Shown piece by piece: positions 7,739 to 15,951 of a stretch of 17,880 nucleotides of DNA. The DNA comes from UBA10438 sp964432155 (GTDB lineage Bacteria; Bacteroidota; Ignavibacteria; Kapaibacteriales; Kapaibacteriaceae), in the NCBI GenBank assembly GCA_964432155.1, contig CAYSMF010000025.1:1-17880 (forward strand), read 5' to 3'. How positions within the stretch are numbered: position 1 is the first letter of the stretch; each line of letters starts with the position of its first letter. The notes beneath the pieces are model-generated. The model worked only from the letters and a program-made list of their open reading frames with translations. It searched no databases and was not told the DNA's origin. Position numbers and translations under genes: made by a program.

Positions 7739-8664
7739 CGCGACCGATTCACCGGTGCGTGCACACGCACGAATGCTGGCGACGTTGCGATGACGCGCAC
7801 GGAAGGGGGCGTTGTTACGCGTGGTCTTACAATGCCCGACGGATTGAGCTCAAGAATCTCTGCACGAATGTCACGTGCTGTGATCGTGGCAATATCTTCC
7901 ACACCACCACGGATCGTGACCGATATCCGACCAGGCGAGATCGTAAGCAGCGTGTCGAGCGCCATACCGAATGCCACAGGCACATCGGAGATCGTACGAT
8001 CGGCAGCCTGCTGCACCGAGAATCGCACGCTCACACGTGCAGGCTGCACGCTAATGAGTGACTGAAGTGAATCGGAGAGTGCTACGTCGACCGTGCGTGA
8101 TGCATACACGTCGTCGAGCAGAATGCGTTCGGTACTCCATTCCGTGAGACGTTCGACGACGTCGCGAGAACCACGGACTTCGACATCAATCACATCCGAT
8201 GTTGGTTCGGCAGTTTGGACAAAGCCCGGTCGACATGCGAGTGCGTACTTGATGCGGAGAGGCACGCGCTTGATCGCGAGATCTCCCGTCGTGAGTGTGA
8301 GCTGCTCTGGCTCGACGGCAATCGTGCGCAATGGCAATGTGGTGGTGACTCCACGGAGAAGGTCGGCGCTCTCGACAACGTAGGTTGTTGACTGATCGGG
8401 ATACATCGCTCCGAGATCAAGCGTACAGGCAACCGACTTCGTGAAGTACCGCGCATTGAGAATCTGCAGACCTGTCGCACGCACACGGATGCGTACCGAC
8501 GGTGGAACAGTCGAAAGCATAGCCTGATTCGGCGGCGAGATCACGAACAGCGGAATCTCGAGATCGTCCTCATACGTTCGCGTCAACGACACGTACGTCC
8601 AGAGACTAACCGCCGCAAACACGGCAATCAGGAGCGTGCTGATGCTGAATCGTCGTTGAGCCAT
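7735..8664 (-). CDS. YbbR-like (CdaR-family) membrane-anchored protein
   Basis: The protein has 309 residues with a short basic N-terminus, one transmembrane helix (about 9-27) and an extracytoplasmic part made of about three beta-rich repeats of 80-95 residues (near 30-125, 130-217 and 220-303), the YbbR pattern. In Firmicutes the related CdaR regulates the diadenylate cyclase CdaA. No cyclase gene is next to it here, so a c-di-AMP link is inference only. It starts inside the last 37 bases of dnaG with no clear ribosome-binding site, suggesting coupling to dnaG translation. Its TAA (7735-7737) shares two bases with the queA TAA (7736-7738) on the other strand. Confidence 0.8.
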   Translation of the reverse strand: MAQRRFSISTLLIAVFAAVSLWTYVSLTRTYEDDLEIPLFVISPPNQAMLSTVPPSVRIRVRATGLQILNARYFTKSVACTLDLGAMYPDQSTTYVVESADLLRGVTTTLPLRTIAVEPEQLTLTTGDLAIKRVPLRIKYALACRPGFVQTAEPTSDVIDVEVRGSRDVVERLTEWSTERILLDDVYASRTVDVALSDSLQSLISVQPARVSVRFSVQQAADRTISDVPVAFGMALDTLLTISPGRISVTIRGGVEDIATITARDIRAEILELNPSGIVRPRVTTPPSVRVIATSPAFVRVHAPVNRSR

Positions 8665-10556
8665 GAGAGGTCGGATGGGGGATCGTCAAATCGACGTCGC
8701 AGATTCTCGCGACGCGAGATCATCGACGTGATCTGGAAGATATAGCGTTTCCGTTCATCGATATCGATCGTCGTCTCAATACGCTGTGTGAGCTCGTCGA
8801 TACGCTGATGCAGGCGATGAATTTCGATGTTGAGCAGAGCGTCGCGAATCGGCTTCTTCATATCGTACTCGGGCATTTCGATATTGAAGCGGCCCCACGA
8901 CTCGCTCGGTGACGACGACGCAAAGAGAATGTCGGCAATTTCGCGACGCTCATCTGTTGAGAGTTCTTCGTCATTGAGCAGTGGCTGCGTGAGCTCGCCG
9001 TGTTCTTCCTCGGCAATCATCATGCGTCGGAAGATGCGACGTCCTCCGTCACTCCAGAATGTCTCATCCGACACATGATACGTGTTGAGCAACATCGCGA
9101 GTCCATCGTCGAGCGTCAGTGCAACGCGAAGCAATTCTCGCTCAGGGGGCAGTAAGACGGCGACAAGACGCGGTGGAGCTTCGATGATTGGTGCGTCGCT
9201 CGCAGATGACGCACCGCCCGTGCGCTGCGGTGCCGACTGTGTTGGTGATTGCGACGGACGCCGTTGCACCACCATGCGTAGTTCGGTAGCGAGATATGCC
9301 TCGTCGAGTCGGAACATCTCCGACAGATCGCGGATGAGAAACTGGTGGCGGAGTGTGTCGGGAACAGAACCGATCCACTCAAGCATGGTACGAACGGCCT
9401 TCGCTTGTTGCACCGGATCGTTGAGCAGACCTTGACGCTTGAAGCGTTCCGTCTGGTGCACGAGCCATGATGGTGCTGTTGCAAGCATCGAACGGAGCGC
9501 TTCAGCGCCTTGTTCGCGCACAAGCGAATCCGGATCGGTCCCCGGTGGGAGCACGACGCATTTCACATCAAAGCCAGCGGCCAGACCAAGTTCGATCCCT
9601 CGTGTGATCGCTTTCTGTCCTGCCTCGTCGCTGTCGAACACCAACACGATGGTATCGGCATAGCGTTGCAGCCGTCGCAGCTGGTCGGGCGTGAGCGCCG
9701 TGCCGGAACTCGCAACGGTGTTGGTGAACCCAGCTTGATGCAGCGTGATCACATCCGCTTGGCCCTCGACGAGAACCGCTGTGCGGTGTTCGCTGATCGA
9801 CCGTTTTGCCTGTGCCAGACCGTAGAGTACGCGACTCTTGTCGAACACCAAACTCTGTGGTGAGTTGATGTACTTCGGTGATCCTGGATCGTCGACGATT
9901 GTGCGTGCACTGAAACCAACGACGCGACCTGATTCGTCGGTGATGGTGAACATTGCGCGACCGCGGAAGCGATCATACGTCTTCCCATCCTCGCGTGTGA
10001 TTACCAGTCCAGCATCGACCAAATGTTCGATTGTAAAGCCCCTTGTCAGGAGCGTGTTCATGGTGGTGTCCCATGCAGCGGGGGATGCGCCAAGTGCGAA
10101 TGACGCGATGATGTCGGCACCGAAGCCGCGTCGCTCGAAGTACGCGCGTGCTGTGGCACCATCCGATGAAGCAAGCGTCTCTTGATACAACACGCTTGCT
10201 TCGCGCAGTGCGCGGAGTGCTGCATCACGTCGAGCCAATTCGCCCGTTGGATCGTCGCGTTCTTCTTCTGGGATGTCGATTCCTGCACGTTGCGCAAGAT
10301 GTTTGATCGCATCGACGAAGCCCATGTGTAGGTGCTCTTCGACGAAGGTGATCACGTTGCCCGCCTTCCCGCAGCCGAAGCACTTGTAGATGCCGCGCTC
10401 GGGGTTGACGTTGAACGACGGAGTCTTTTCCTTGTGGAACGGACACAGTCCGAGGTAGTTCTTTGTTGACCGCTTGAGCTGCACGTGCTCACCGATCACA
10501 TCGACAATGTCGGACTGTGATCGAACTTGATCGATGATATGTTGCGGGATGCGCAC
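8628..10556 (-). CDS. dnaG: DNA primase
   Basis: The protein has 642 residues from the GTG at 10556 (RIPQHIIDQVRSQSDIVDVI follows the initiator) and makes RNA primers at replication forks. The N-terminal CHC2 zinc finger has C38, H41, C59 and C62 (LCPFH and YKCFGCGK). The central RNA-polymerase part carries FRGRAMF, followed by the TOPRIM core with E264 (VEGQADV) and D308/D310 (VFDSDEAG), almost the same numbering as in E. coli (E265, D309, D311). The third domain is a helical, less conserved helicase-binding part. The usual VEGYMDV is VEGQADV here. The frame stays open to 10598, but that part overlaps folK and lies outside the conserved fold. The start is 5 bases after the folK stop. Confidence 0.96.
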   Translation of the reverse strand: MRIPQHIIDQVRSQSDIVDVIGEHVQLKRSTKNYLGLCPFHKEKTPSFNVNPERGIYKCFGCGKAGNVITFVEEHLHMGFVDAIKHLAQRAGIDIPEEERDDPTGELARRDAALRALREASVLYQETLASSDGATARAYFERRGFGADIIASFALGASPAAWDTTMNTLLTRGFTIEHLVDAGLVITREDGKTYDRFRGRAMFTITDESGRVVGFSARTIVDDPGSPKYINSPQSLVFDKSRVLYGLAQAKRSISEHRTAVLVEGQADVITLHQAGFTNTVASSGTALTPDQLRRLQRYADTIVLVFDSDEAGQKAITRGIELGLAAGFDVKCVVLPPGTDPDSLVREQGAEALRSMLATAPSWLVHQTERFKRQGLLNDPVQQAKAVRTMLEWIGSVPDTLRHQFLIRDLSEMFRLDEAYLATELRMVVQRRPSQSPTQSAPQRTGGASSASDAPIIEAPPRLVAVLLPPERELLRVALTLDDGLAMLLNTYHVSDETFWSDGGRRIFRRMMIAEEEHGELTQPLLNDEELSTDERREIADILFASSSPSESWGRFNIEMPEYDMKKPIRDALLNIEIHRLHQRIDELTQRIETTIDIDERKRYIFQITSMISRRENLRRRFDDPPSDLSWLNDDSASARS

Positions 10557-10561
10557 GTGCT

Positions 10562-11047
10562 CTACACCACAACGTCGACAGTTGACGTATCGGTACACGC
10601 AGCAAGGAGCTGCTCGATCGTTGAGCCGCTACGAGGGCAGACCAGTGTTGATGCAATCTCGAAGCTTGGTACGAGAACGAAGCGTCTCTCGGCCATGCGC
10701 TCGTGGGGGATATGAATCCCATCTTCGTCGAACACTTCACCTTCAATGACGATTACATCGATATCGATCTCGCGTTCGCGCCAGCGCTCGCGCTTGGTAC
10801 GTCCAAGGTCGGCTTCGATCGCCTTGCAACGATCATGAATCTCCCGTGCAGACAGATCACTCGACCCGATGATGGCCGCATTCACAAACCGCGGTTGATC
10901 GAGAAATCCCACGGGCTCGGTGCTCCACAGCCGCGAGCGTTGTGGACGTTGGAGAAACGAGCGCTCAAGCTCGAGCATGGCACGTTGAACCATCGCGACG
11001 GAGTCGCCGATGTTTGACCCGAGACCAATGAGGACGCGTCGGTGCAC
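10562..11047 (-). CDS. folK: 2-amino-4-hydroxy-6-hydroxymethyldihydropteridine pyrophosphokinase
   Basis: HPPK (161 residues, normal length) transfers pyrophosphate from ATP to 6-hydroxymethyl-dihydropterin in folate synthesis. Visible motifs are GLGSNIGDS (8-16), STEPVGFLDQPRFVNAA (42-58), GRTKRERWREREIDIDVIVI (the usual form is RWGPRxIDLDI, with its magnesium-binding aspartates) and IPHERMAERRFVLVP. The start is GTG at 11047, 2 bases after the folB TGA. No other start keeps the first beta strand. The GP before the arginine in the RWGPR motif is RE here, a small deviation. It stands directly between folB and dnaG on the same strand. Confidence 0.93.
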   Translation of the reverse strand: MHRRVLIGLGSNIGDSVAMVQRAMLELERSFLQRPQRSRLWSTEPVGFLDQPRFVNAAIIGSSDLSAREIHDRCKAIEADLGRTKRERWREREIDIDVIVIEGEVFDEDGIHIPHERMAERRFVLVPSFEIASTLVCPRSGSTIEQLLAACTDTSTVDVVV

Positions 11048-11049
11048 GA

Positions 11050-11433
11050 TCAGGCCTCGTGGCTTACAGTGATTTCCGTCTCAACGAAATCCATGATCTG
11101 CTGGATCGGCACGCTCACCTTCCGTACGCGAACCGTTGCCTGGCGGATAGCTGCGAAGCGGTCGATGATCGACGAGGCCATATCGTAGGCGAGTGTCTCG
11201 ATCAGTTCGCATGACTCGCCGTTCATATGCTCATTCACGATGAAGAGCACTTCCTCGTAGTTCACGGTGTCGCTGACATCGTCGCTAACAACGGCCTTCA
11301 CGGTGTCGTACCATACGTCGACGTCAACCTGGTAGCGGCCACCCAGACTGCGTTCCTCGTCGCGCACGCCGTGAAAGGCGTAGAATTCGGCATTAGCGAT
11401 CGAAAGGCGGGTAAGTGTGGTCTGGCGTTTCAT
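11050..11433 (-). CDS. folB: dihydroneopterin aldolase
   Basis: The protein has 127 residues from the ATG at 11433. It cleaves 7,8-dihydroneopterin to 6-hydroxymethyl-dihydropterin and glycolaldehyde, giving the substrate of FolK encoded next. The family signature is NAEFYAFHGVRDEERSLGG (14-32), with the conserved glutamate at 26 or 27. The tyrosine that binds the pterin is Y59 (VNYEEV), and the catalytic lysine is K105 in VRVRKVSVPI. LIETLAYDMA (78-87) is typical. A TTG at 11457 is also in frame, but the extra 8 residues do not belong to the fold. It is the first gene of the folB-folK-dnaG-ybbR operon and is divergent from ferritin. Confidence 0.93.
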   Translation of the reverse strand: MKRQTTLTRLSIANAEFYAFHGVRDEERSLGGRYQVDVDVWYDTVKAVVSDDVSDTVNYEEVLFIVNEHMNGESCELIETLAYDMASSIIDRFAAIRQATVRVRKVSVPIQQIMDFVETEITVSHEA

Positions 11434-11465
11434 GGGAATACTACGTAGTGATGACAATTCGTGGG

Positions 11466-11542
11466 TTGGTGAATCGCCCGAAACTACCGCCGAAATAGGT
11501 AATTTTGTTGTACGCTTTTCGTGTATCAGATTGAATCACCAA
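11466..11542. repeat. pair of inverted 10-base half-sites in the folB-ferritin divergent promoter region
   Basis: TTGGTGAATC at 11466-11475 recurs on the opposite strand as TTGGTGATTC at 11542-11533, 9 of 10 bases identical, with 57 bases between. One copy lies near each divergent gene and the pair brackets the candidate ferritin promoter. It could be a two-site operator or chance. The 128-base gap shows nothing else apart from the promoter octamer and ribosome-binding site. Confidence 0.3.
11500..11507 (+). promoter_or_regulatory. candidate -7 promoter element of the ferritin-rfaE operon
   Basis: TAATTTTG matches the Bacteroidota -7 consensus TAnnTTTG exactly and predicts a leader of about 50 bases. 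No clear -33 TTTG is found about 20 bases upstream. The following ribosome-binding site GAGGA at 11550-11554 lies 7 bases before the ferritin ATG. Confidence 0.5.
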
Positions 11543-11561
11543 TACCAGCGAGGATTTTAGT

Positions 11562-12077
11562 ATGCCAATGAAGCCAAAGCTCGTCGAAGCCTTCCATGCG
11601 CAGATTCAGGCCGAATTTCAAAGTGCCTACACCTACCTTGGAATGGCCGCATGGTTTACCGAAAACAATCTCCCTGGATTCGCTCAATGGATGCGGGTGC
11701 AGTGGGAGGAAGAAACCCTGCACGCAATGAAGTTGTACGACTTCCTGCACAACCGTGGTGAGGCAGTTGTACTCAAGCCAGTCGCTGCACCGTCGAAGAA
11801 GTACACAAGCGCAGTAAACGTGTTCGAAAACGTGCGCAAGCACGAGCAGATGATCACCAAGAGTATCAACGACCTGTATGAGCTCGCGCTGAAGGAAAAG
11901 GATCTGCCATCGCAGATTGTGCTTCAGTGGTTCATCAATGAGCAGGTTGAAGAAGAAGCACAGGTCATGGAGATCATCGAACGTCTGCGTCTCGTTGGAT
12001 CCGACGGTCCGTCGATCTACTTGATGGACCGACAAATGGCTGAGCGTCCGGCACCAACTACCGACACACAGGCGTAA
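11562..12077 (+). CDS. ftnA: ferritin (FtnA-type iron-storage protein)
   Basis: The protein has 171 residues, a normal non-haem ferritin length. It oxidises Fe(II) at a di-iron site and stores the mineral inside a 24-mer shell in the cytoplasm. All ferroxidase positions of E. coli FtnA (E17, E50, H53, E94, Q127, E130) are found one residue later: E18, E51, H54 (EEETLHA), E95 (KHEQM), Q128 and E131. Four long helices and the segment after the fourth helix can be followed. The start is supported by GAGGA 7 bases upstream. The rfaE1 ribosome-binding site overlaps its stop codon, so the two genes are probably cotranscribed. I see no recognisable Fur box upstream. Confidence 0.95.
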   Translation: MPMKPKLVEAFHAQIQAEFQSAYTYLGMAAWFTENNLPGFAQWMRVQWEEETLHAMKLYDFLHNRGEAVVLKPVAAPSKKYTSAVNVFENVRKHEQMITKSINDLYELALKEKDLPSQIVLQWFINEQVEEEAQVMEIIERLRLVGSDGPSIYLMDRQMAERPAPTTDTQA

Positions 12078-12089
12078 GGATCTTCGTCG

Positions 12090-13076
12090 ATGATAGAGAC
12101 CACCCGCGAACGAACACAAGAACTGCTCGCTGCGTGCCATGCAACAGAGATTGCTGTTGTAGGCGATGTTATGCTCGACAGGTACTTTTGGGGCAGCGTG
12201 CATCGCGTGTCGCCGGAAGCGCCTGTGCCTGTTGTTGATATCGACAACGAGAGCTTCCACCTCGGTGGTGCGGCAAATGTTGCCAGCAACCTCCGTTCGT
12301 TGGGTGTTACACCGCTGCTCTGTGGTGCGATCGGTGACGACTTCTCGGGACGTATGATCGGAGAGATCTGTGATGATCTCGGGTTGTTGCGCGACGGACT
12401 CGTCACGATTCCTGGTCGCCCGACGACGGTGAAAACGCGTGTTATCGGGAACAATCAGCATATCGTGCGACTCGATCGCGAGACGCGTGAGCACGTCTCA
12501 CCAGACGTGGTAGCCAATCTTGCTGCCTTCTTGCGGTCGCGTCCGTCGCTCTCCGCAATCGTTCTTGAAGACTACGACAAGGGATTCCTTTCGCCACGGC
12601 TGATCACATCGATGATCTCCGTTGCACACGAACGCGGTATCCCCGTGTTCGTTGATCCGAAGTATCGACATTTCTTCGACTTCACAGAGTGTACGGTCTT
12701 CAAGCCGAATCGGAAGGAAGCAGCTGATGCGCTGCAGATGAAGATTGCGACGCTTGATGATGCTCGTGTTGCCGGTGAGCAGTTGCTACAGCGACTTCGC
12801 TGTAAGGCGGTGCTGCTCACGCTTGGTGCCGAGGGGATGATGCTTATCGAGCGCGGTGGAAATGTCAGCACAGTTCCAACGCGTGCAAAGAATGTAGCCG
12901 ATGTATCCGGTGCTGGCGACACGGTTGTTGCCACACTCGCGGCAATGATGTCGGCCGGCGCAACGGTGCGCGAGGCTGCAGCGCTCGCGAATGTTGCTGC
13001 TGGTTGCGTCGTTGCCGAGCCGGGCATCGTTGCGATCACTCCAGAGATGCTCATTGATGCCGTGAGTGATCTGTGA
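12090..13076 (+). CDS. rfaE1: D-glycero-beta-D-manno-heptose-7-phosphate kinase (HldE domain I)
   Basis: The protein has 328 residues and belongs to the PfkB/ribokinase superfamily. It phosphorylates C1 of heptose 7-phosphate, a step towards ADP-heptose for the LPS inner core. The N-terminus carries VVGDVMLDRYFWGSVHRVSP (23-42), followed by GGAANVASNL (59-68). Other markers are DPKYRH (189-194), KPNRKEA (205-211) and the catalytic loop DVSGAGDTV (271-279) with base D277. The match to RfaE1 is much closer than to other sugar kinases. AAGGA at 12076-12080, spanning the ferritin stop, supports the ATG at 12090. Its TGA overlaps the rfaE2 GTG, so the kinase and transferase are separate but tightly coupled, unlike the fused E. 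coli enzyme. Confidence 0.94.
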   Translation: MIETTRERTQELLAACHATEIAVVGDVMLDRYFWGSVHRVSPEAPVPVVDIDNESFHLGGAANVASNLRSLGVTPLLCGAIGDDFSGRMIGEICDDLGLLRDGLVTIPGRPTTVKTRVIGNNQHIVRLDRETREHVSPDVVANLAAFLRSRPSLSAIVLEDYDKGFLSPRLITSMISVAHERGIPVFVDPKYRHFFDFTECTVFKPNRKEAADALQMKIATLDDARVAGEQLLQRLRCKAVLLTLGAEGMMLIERGGNVSTVPTRAKNVADVSGAGDTVVATLAAMMSAGATVREAAALANVAAGCVVAEPGIVAITPEMLIDAVSDL

Positions 13077-13543
13077 TCCTGCATGCCGATCATGATCGTC
13101 TTCGTGATCTTGGCGCGTCATTGCGCGCAGCAGGAAAGCGCATTGTGTTTACCAACGGCGTGTTCGACATCCTCCACGCTGGTCATGTAACGTATTTGGC
13201 AGAAGCACGCGCGCTCGGCGATGTGCTTGTGGTCGGACTCAATACAGACGCTTCGGTGCGACGTCTCAAAGGACCAGAGCGTCCCATCAATGTTGAAGAT
13301 GATCGTGCCTGTGTGCTCTCAGCACTTCGTGCGGTTGATCATGTGGTGCTGTTTGATGACGATACACCGCTCGAGGTGATTCGTTCGCTCATGCCCGATG
13401 TTCTCGTGAAGGGCGGCGATTACACGCGTGACACCATCGTTGGTGCCGACGACGTTGAAGCACATGGTGGAACGGTCTGCACCATCCCACTCGTTGAAGG
13501 TCGATCAACAACGGCAATTATTAATCGCGCGCGAACGGTCTGA
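13073..13543 (+). CDS. rfaE2: D-glycero-beta-D-manno-heptose 1-phosphate adenylyltransferase (HldE domain II)
   Basis: The protein has 156 residues, with a nucleotidyltransferase fold of the cytidylyltransferase family. It adds AMP to heptose 1-phosphate and releases pyrophosphate. Diagnostic features are FTNGVFDILHAGHVTYL (26-42) with the HxGH motif HAGH at 35-38, LKGPERPIN (65-73), LVKGGDYTRD, IVGADDV, and the terminal GRSTTAII that is typical of RfaE2. Translation starts at GTG 13073 within the GTGA that also contains the rfaE1 stop. The last 23 bases overlap the end of the convergent barrel gene. Both C-termini fit their families, so the overlap looks genuine. Confidence 0.94.
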   Translation: MILHADHDRLRDLGASLRAAGKRIVFTNGVFDILHAGHVTYLAEARALGDVLVVGLNTDASVRRLKGPERPINVEDDRACVLSALRAVDHVVLFDDDTPLEVIRSLMPDVLVKGGDYTRDTIVGADDVEAHGGTVCTIPLVEGRSTTAIINRARTV

Positions 13544-14741
13544 ACCACTGTTCGCCAATCGACACCGTCACGGTGAGTCGCGCGAAGAGTTCGGACAAGG
13601 TGCCGGTAACTGGACCGCGGTATCCGCCTTGCACAGCGGCATCAACGGTTGCGCTTTGTCCAAGTGGGAAGTCGAAACCGGCAGCAACTGCGTACTCGTG
13701 AATTTCTGAGCCCCTGAAGGTGTAGTACATGCGTTGGTACGATGCACCTGCACGGAAGCCCCACTTATCCCAGAACGTTGGTGCGTAGTGTGCTGCTTGC
13801 AAGCTATAGCCAAGCGATACGCGGAGCGAACGATCATACGCAGCATCGGCTCGTGGATTCACGTCGACGCCAGAATGATCCGACCATTCGAGATCTGCGC
13901 CAACTGTCGAACGTCCGAGTGACGTCGATGCACCGAGACCAACCGAAACTGGGAAGTCGGTAACGCCGGAAACCGAGAGGGTTGAATCGATGTAGACGCT
14001 GCTGCCGAGCAAGCCGGCTGCACGATAGACGGTATTCATCGAACCGCGCGGACCACCCGAGATGAAGCCACCCAGCGAAACTGTCGAGGTCCTGTAAAAC
14101 AGTCCAGCACGCAATAGCATACCGCGTACATCATATGATGTTGACGATTGTACGCGCTCGTTGATCGCATCGACGTAGAGAAACTCCGACAACGAGATCA
14201 CACCAAAGAGTGCTTGCATTGAGATGCCGGCATAGAGGTTGCCAACGCGACCCGATGCGCCGATTTGGATTGCCGAGGTGCCACCTGTGCCTTGCTGAAG
14301 AGCGCGTCCGGTAAGGGGCGTACCATCAACAGGAGTTGAGAGGGGGCGTTCAGTGAGGTAGTTCACCGACGAGTAGGGAATAACGCCGAATGAAACACCG
14401 AAGCCACGAAGCGTGTCGACAGCGAACAGCACCATGAGACCATCGATTTCGCCATTGTTCTGTCGTGTCGAGAGATCGCCTTGCGAAACCACGTGCTGAT
14501 TGAAACGGTAGCCTGCCTGCAAGCGTGTGAATGGCGACATCCCAAGAAGCGCCGGGTTCACAATATTGATGCCGTGGTCGCTTGGCATAGCGATCGCTGT
14601 GCCGGCCATGCCATCATACAGTGCACCAACGGAACGTCGCATGTCGCCGAGGCCAATGGCTGAATAGTTCGATCCGCCCTGCGCAAGAGCGACAACGGAT
14701 GTACAGACGAGCATGCATGCTGCGATCAGGGTAGTGTTCAT
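13521..14741 (-). CDS. outer-membrane beta-barrel protein, OMPP1/FadL/PorV-like
   Basis: The protein has 406 residues. A signal peptide of 20 residues ends in ALA before Q21. The mature protein begins SNYSAIGLGDMRRSVGAL and continues GMAGTAIAMPSDHGINIVNP (44-63), the N-terminal pattern of FadL/PorV-type barrels in the FCB group, where an 'early genes, many Ala-Gly-Asn-Pro' plug region is followed by alternating amphipathic strands. The rest is rich in short strands ending in aromatic residues, consistent with about 12-14 strands. The substrate is unknown. PorV itself works in type IX secretion, but I cannot assign that role here. Its ATG overlaps the stop of the lipoprotein gene in an ATGA (14738-14741), so the two products are probably made together. 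Confidence 0.8.
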   Translation of the reverse strand: MNTTLIAACMLVCTSVVALAQGGSNYSAIGLGDMRRSVGALYDGMAGTAIAMPSDHGINIVNPALLGMSPFTRLQAGYRFNQHVVSQGDLSTRQNNGEIDGLMVLFAVDTLRGFGVSFGVIPYSSVNYLTERPLSTPVDGTPLTGRALQQGTGGTSAIQIGASGRVGNLYAGISMQALFGVISLSEFLYVDAINERVQSSTSYDVRGMLLRAGLFYRTSTVSLGGFISGGPRGSMNTVYRAAGLLGSSVYIDSTLSVSGVTDFPVSVGLGASTSLGRSTVGADLEWSDHSGVDVNPRADAAYDRSLRVSLGYSLQAAHYAPTFWDKWGFRAGASYQRMYYTFRGSEIHEYAVAAGFDFPLGQSATVDAAVQGGYRGPVTGTLSELFARLTVTVSIGEQWFRPFARD

Positions 14742-15949
14742 TTTGTAAACACACCCGGTATCGTGTATGCAACTGTCAACCGCGGGCGCTTGAACAAATC
14801 ATCTGCAAGCGTGTAAAGCTGAAGGCGATTCATTCGCCATGATTCGTAGACACCCGTTGGCTGAATGAACAAGTCTCCACGTCCACCATTCTTGCGAAGG
14901 AGTTGCAGGAATGGACCAAGATTCTCGAATACGAACTCGCCGTTCGCATTTCCACGTGAGGCGAGATTGATCACTGGACCAGTGGCTGGGACGTAATTGA
15001 GATTGAGAATCTCATCGCGACCGAATGAGCCGATGCGTGAGCGCTCCATGTTGACAGTCACGCGCAGGGTACCACCGAGAATGATGGCATTTGCTGGAAT
15101 CGAATCCAGCGAGCAGGTAAGTCGTGCTTGTCGGATATGTCCGCCTTGCACAACGACCTCGCCCGGACCCGGTGCGGCGGTCGAAATAAAATTGGCAACG
15201 GCACATTCAATGAATGTTGTGTCGCGCTTCGAAGTCGTATCCCGCATCTTTCGAACAACACGCATCTGCATCCGTTGGCGCACACCCTCGAGATTGCGGT
15301 ATTGGCGGATTGACGATGTAGCGTTTGACAACAGCACCATGCCGTAAATCTCTTTCACGAGCGCGGAGTCGCGCCCCTTGACAAGCCACTGTTTGATGCG
15401 TGCAGTGTCGAGCGGGACGTACACCGCTGTGTCGGCGCCCGTCGTGATCGTGGTCGAAAACTGTGCGATTGGACGATCAGTTGTCGCATAGAAGTCAGTC
15501 GTACCCGATTCACTCCAGATCGAATCCCATGTGACATTCGCCGACCACGACTTCTTCAACTCGTACGCCGTGAGTGACAGCGACTTGTCGGTGGTGTCGC
15601 CATAGCGATAGTCTTGCGGGATCATCATCAAGTCGGCGCTCACCAGATCGTAGGTTGATCCATCACCGAGGTCTGGGTAGTTGATGAACTCAACGAATAC
15701 CCGAGCTTGGTCTGTGGCGGTATTGCCGAACAAGAAGAACGCACCATTGACAAATGGTGTGCGGCGCGTGATCGAAGAGTCCGATACGAGGAACGGACGC
15801 TCCAACGACGACGACGCGTAGAGTGTATCGGTGCCGGGCACTGTATCAGTACCGACAATGGTAGGCAGATCGTTGCAGCCCGTAAGGACGATGCAGACGA
15901 CAGCCGTCAACAAGGAAAGTGCGTGGCGACCACGCAAAACTGTGCGCAC
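14738..15949 (-). CDS. predicted lipoprotein, DUF4270-like
   Basis: The protein has 403 residues from a GTG at 15949, 2 bases after the glgA-like stop. The start is inferred: the frame stays open to 16057 but that part overlaps the glycosyltransferase, and from 15949 a normal lipoprotein signal follows, with lipobox LTGC and Cys25. The mature protein opens NDLPTIVGTD, then DTLYASSSLERPFLVSDSS, and is beta-rich with few cysteines. A cysteine-plus-'GTD' start, a beta-rich body and a place beside a glgA homologue are what I remember of Bacteroidota DUF4270 lipoproteins. That assignment is by resemblance and context, not by a search. Function is unknown. A DNRLRE-like carbohydrate-binding fold is another possibility. 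Confidence 0.65.
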   Translation of the reverse strand: MRTVLRGRHALSLLTAVVCIVLTGCNDLPTIVGTDTVPGTDTLYASSSLERPFLVSDSSITRRTPFVNGAFFLFGNTATDQARVFVEFINYPDLGDGSTYDLVSADLMMIPQDYRYGDTTDKSLSLTAYELKKSWSANVTWDSIWSESGTTDFYATTDRPIAQFSTTITTGADTAVYVPLDTARIKQWLVKGRDSALVKEIYGMVLLSNATSSIRQYRNLEGVRQRMQMRVVRKMRDTTSKRDTTFIECAVANFISTAAPGPGEVVVQGGHIRQARLTCSLDSIPANAIILGGTLRVTVNMERSRIGSFGRDEILNLNYVPATGPVINLASRGNANGEFVFENLGPFLQLLRKNGGRGDLFIQPTGVYESWRMNRLQLYTLADDLFKRPRLTVAYTIPGVFTK

Positions 15950-15951
15950 GA

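Noticed and set aside
10557..10598. Upstream start for DnaG with a CRRC motif suggesting an extra zinc site
   Set aside because: The 14 residues overlap the folK 3' end, and GTG at 10556 places the catalytic residues at the E. coli positions.
11526..12494. 322-codon minus-strand open frame opposite ferritin and rfaE1
   Set aside because: It is antisense to two well-identified genes, rich in His, Cys and Arg, and has no recognisable motif. It reflects the codon use of the real genes.
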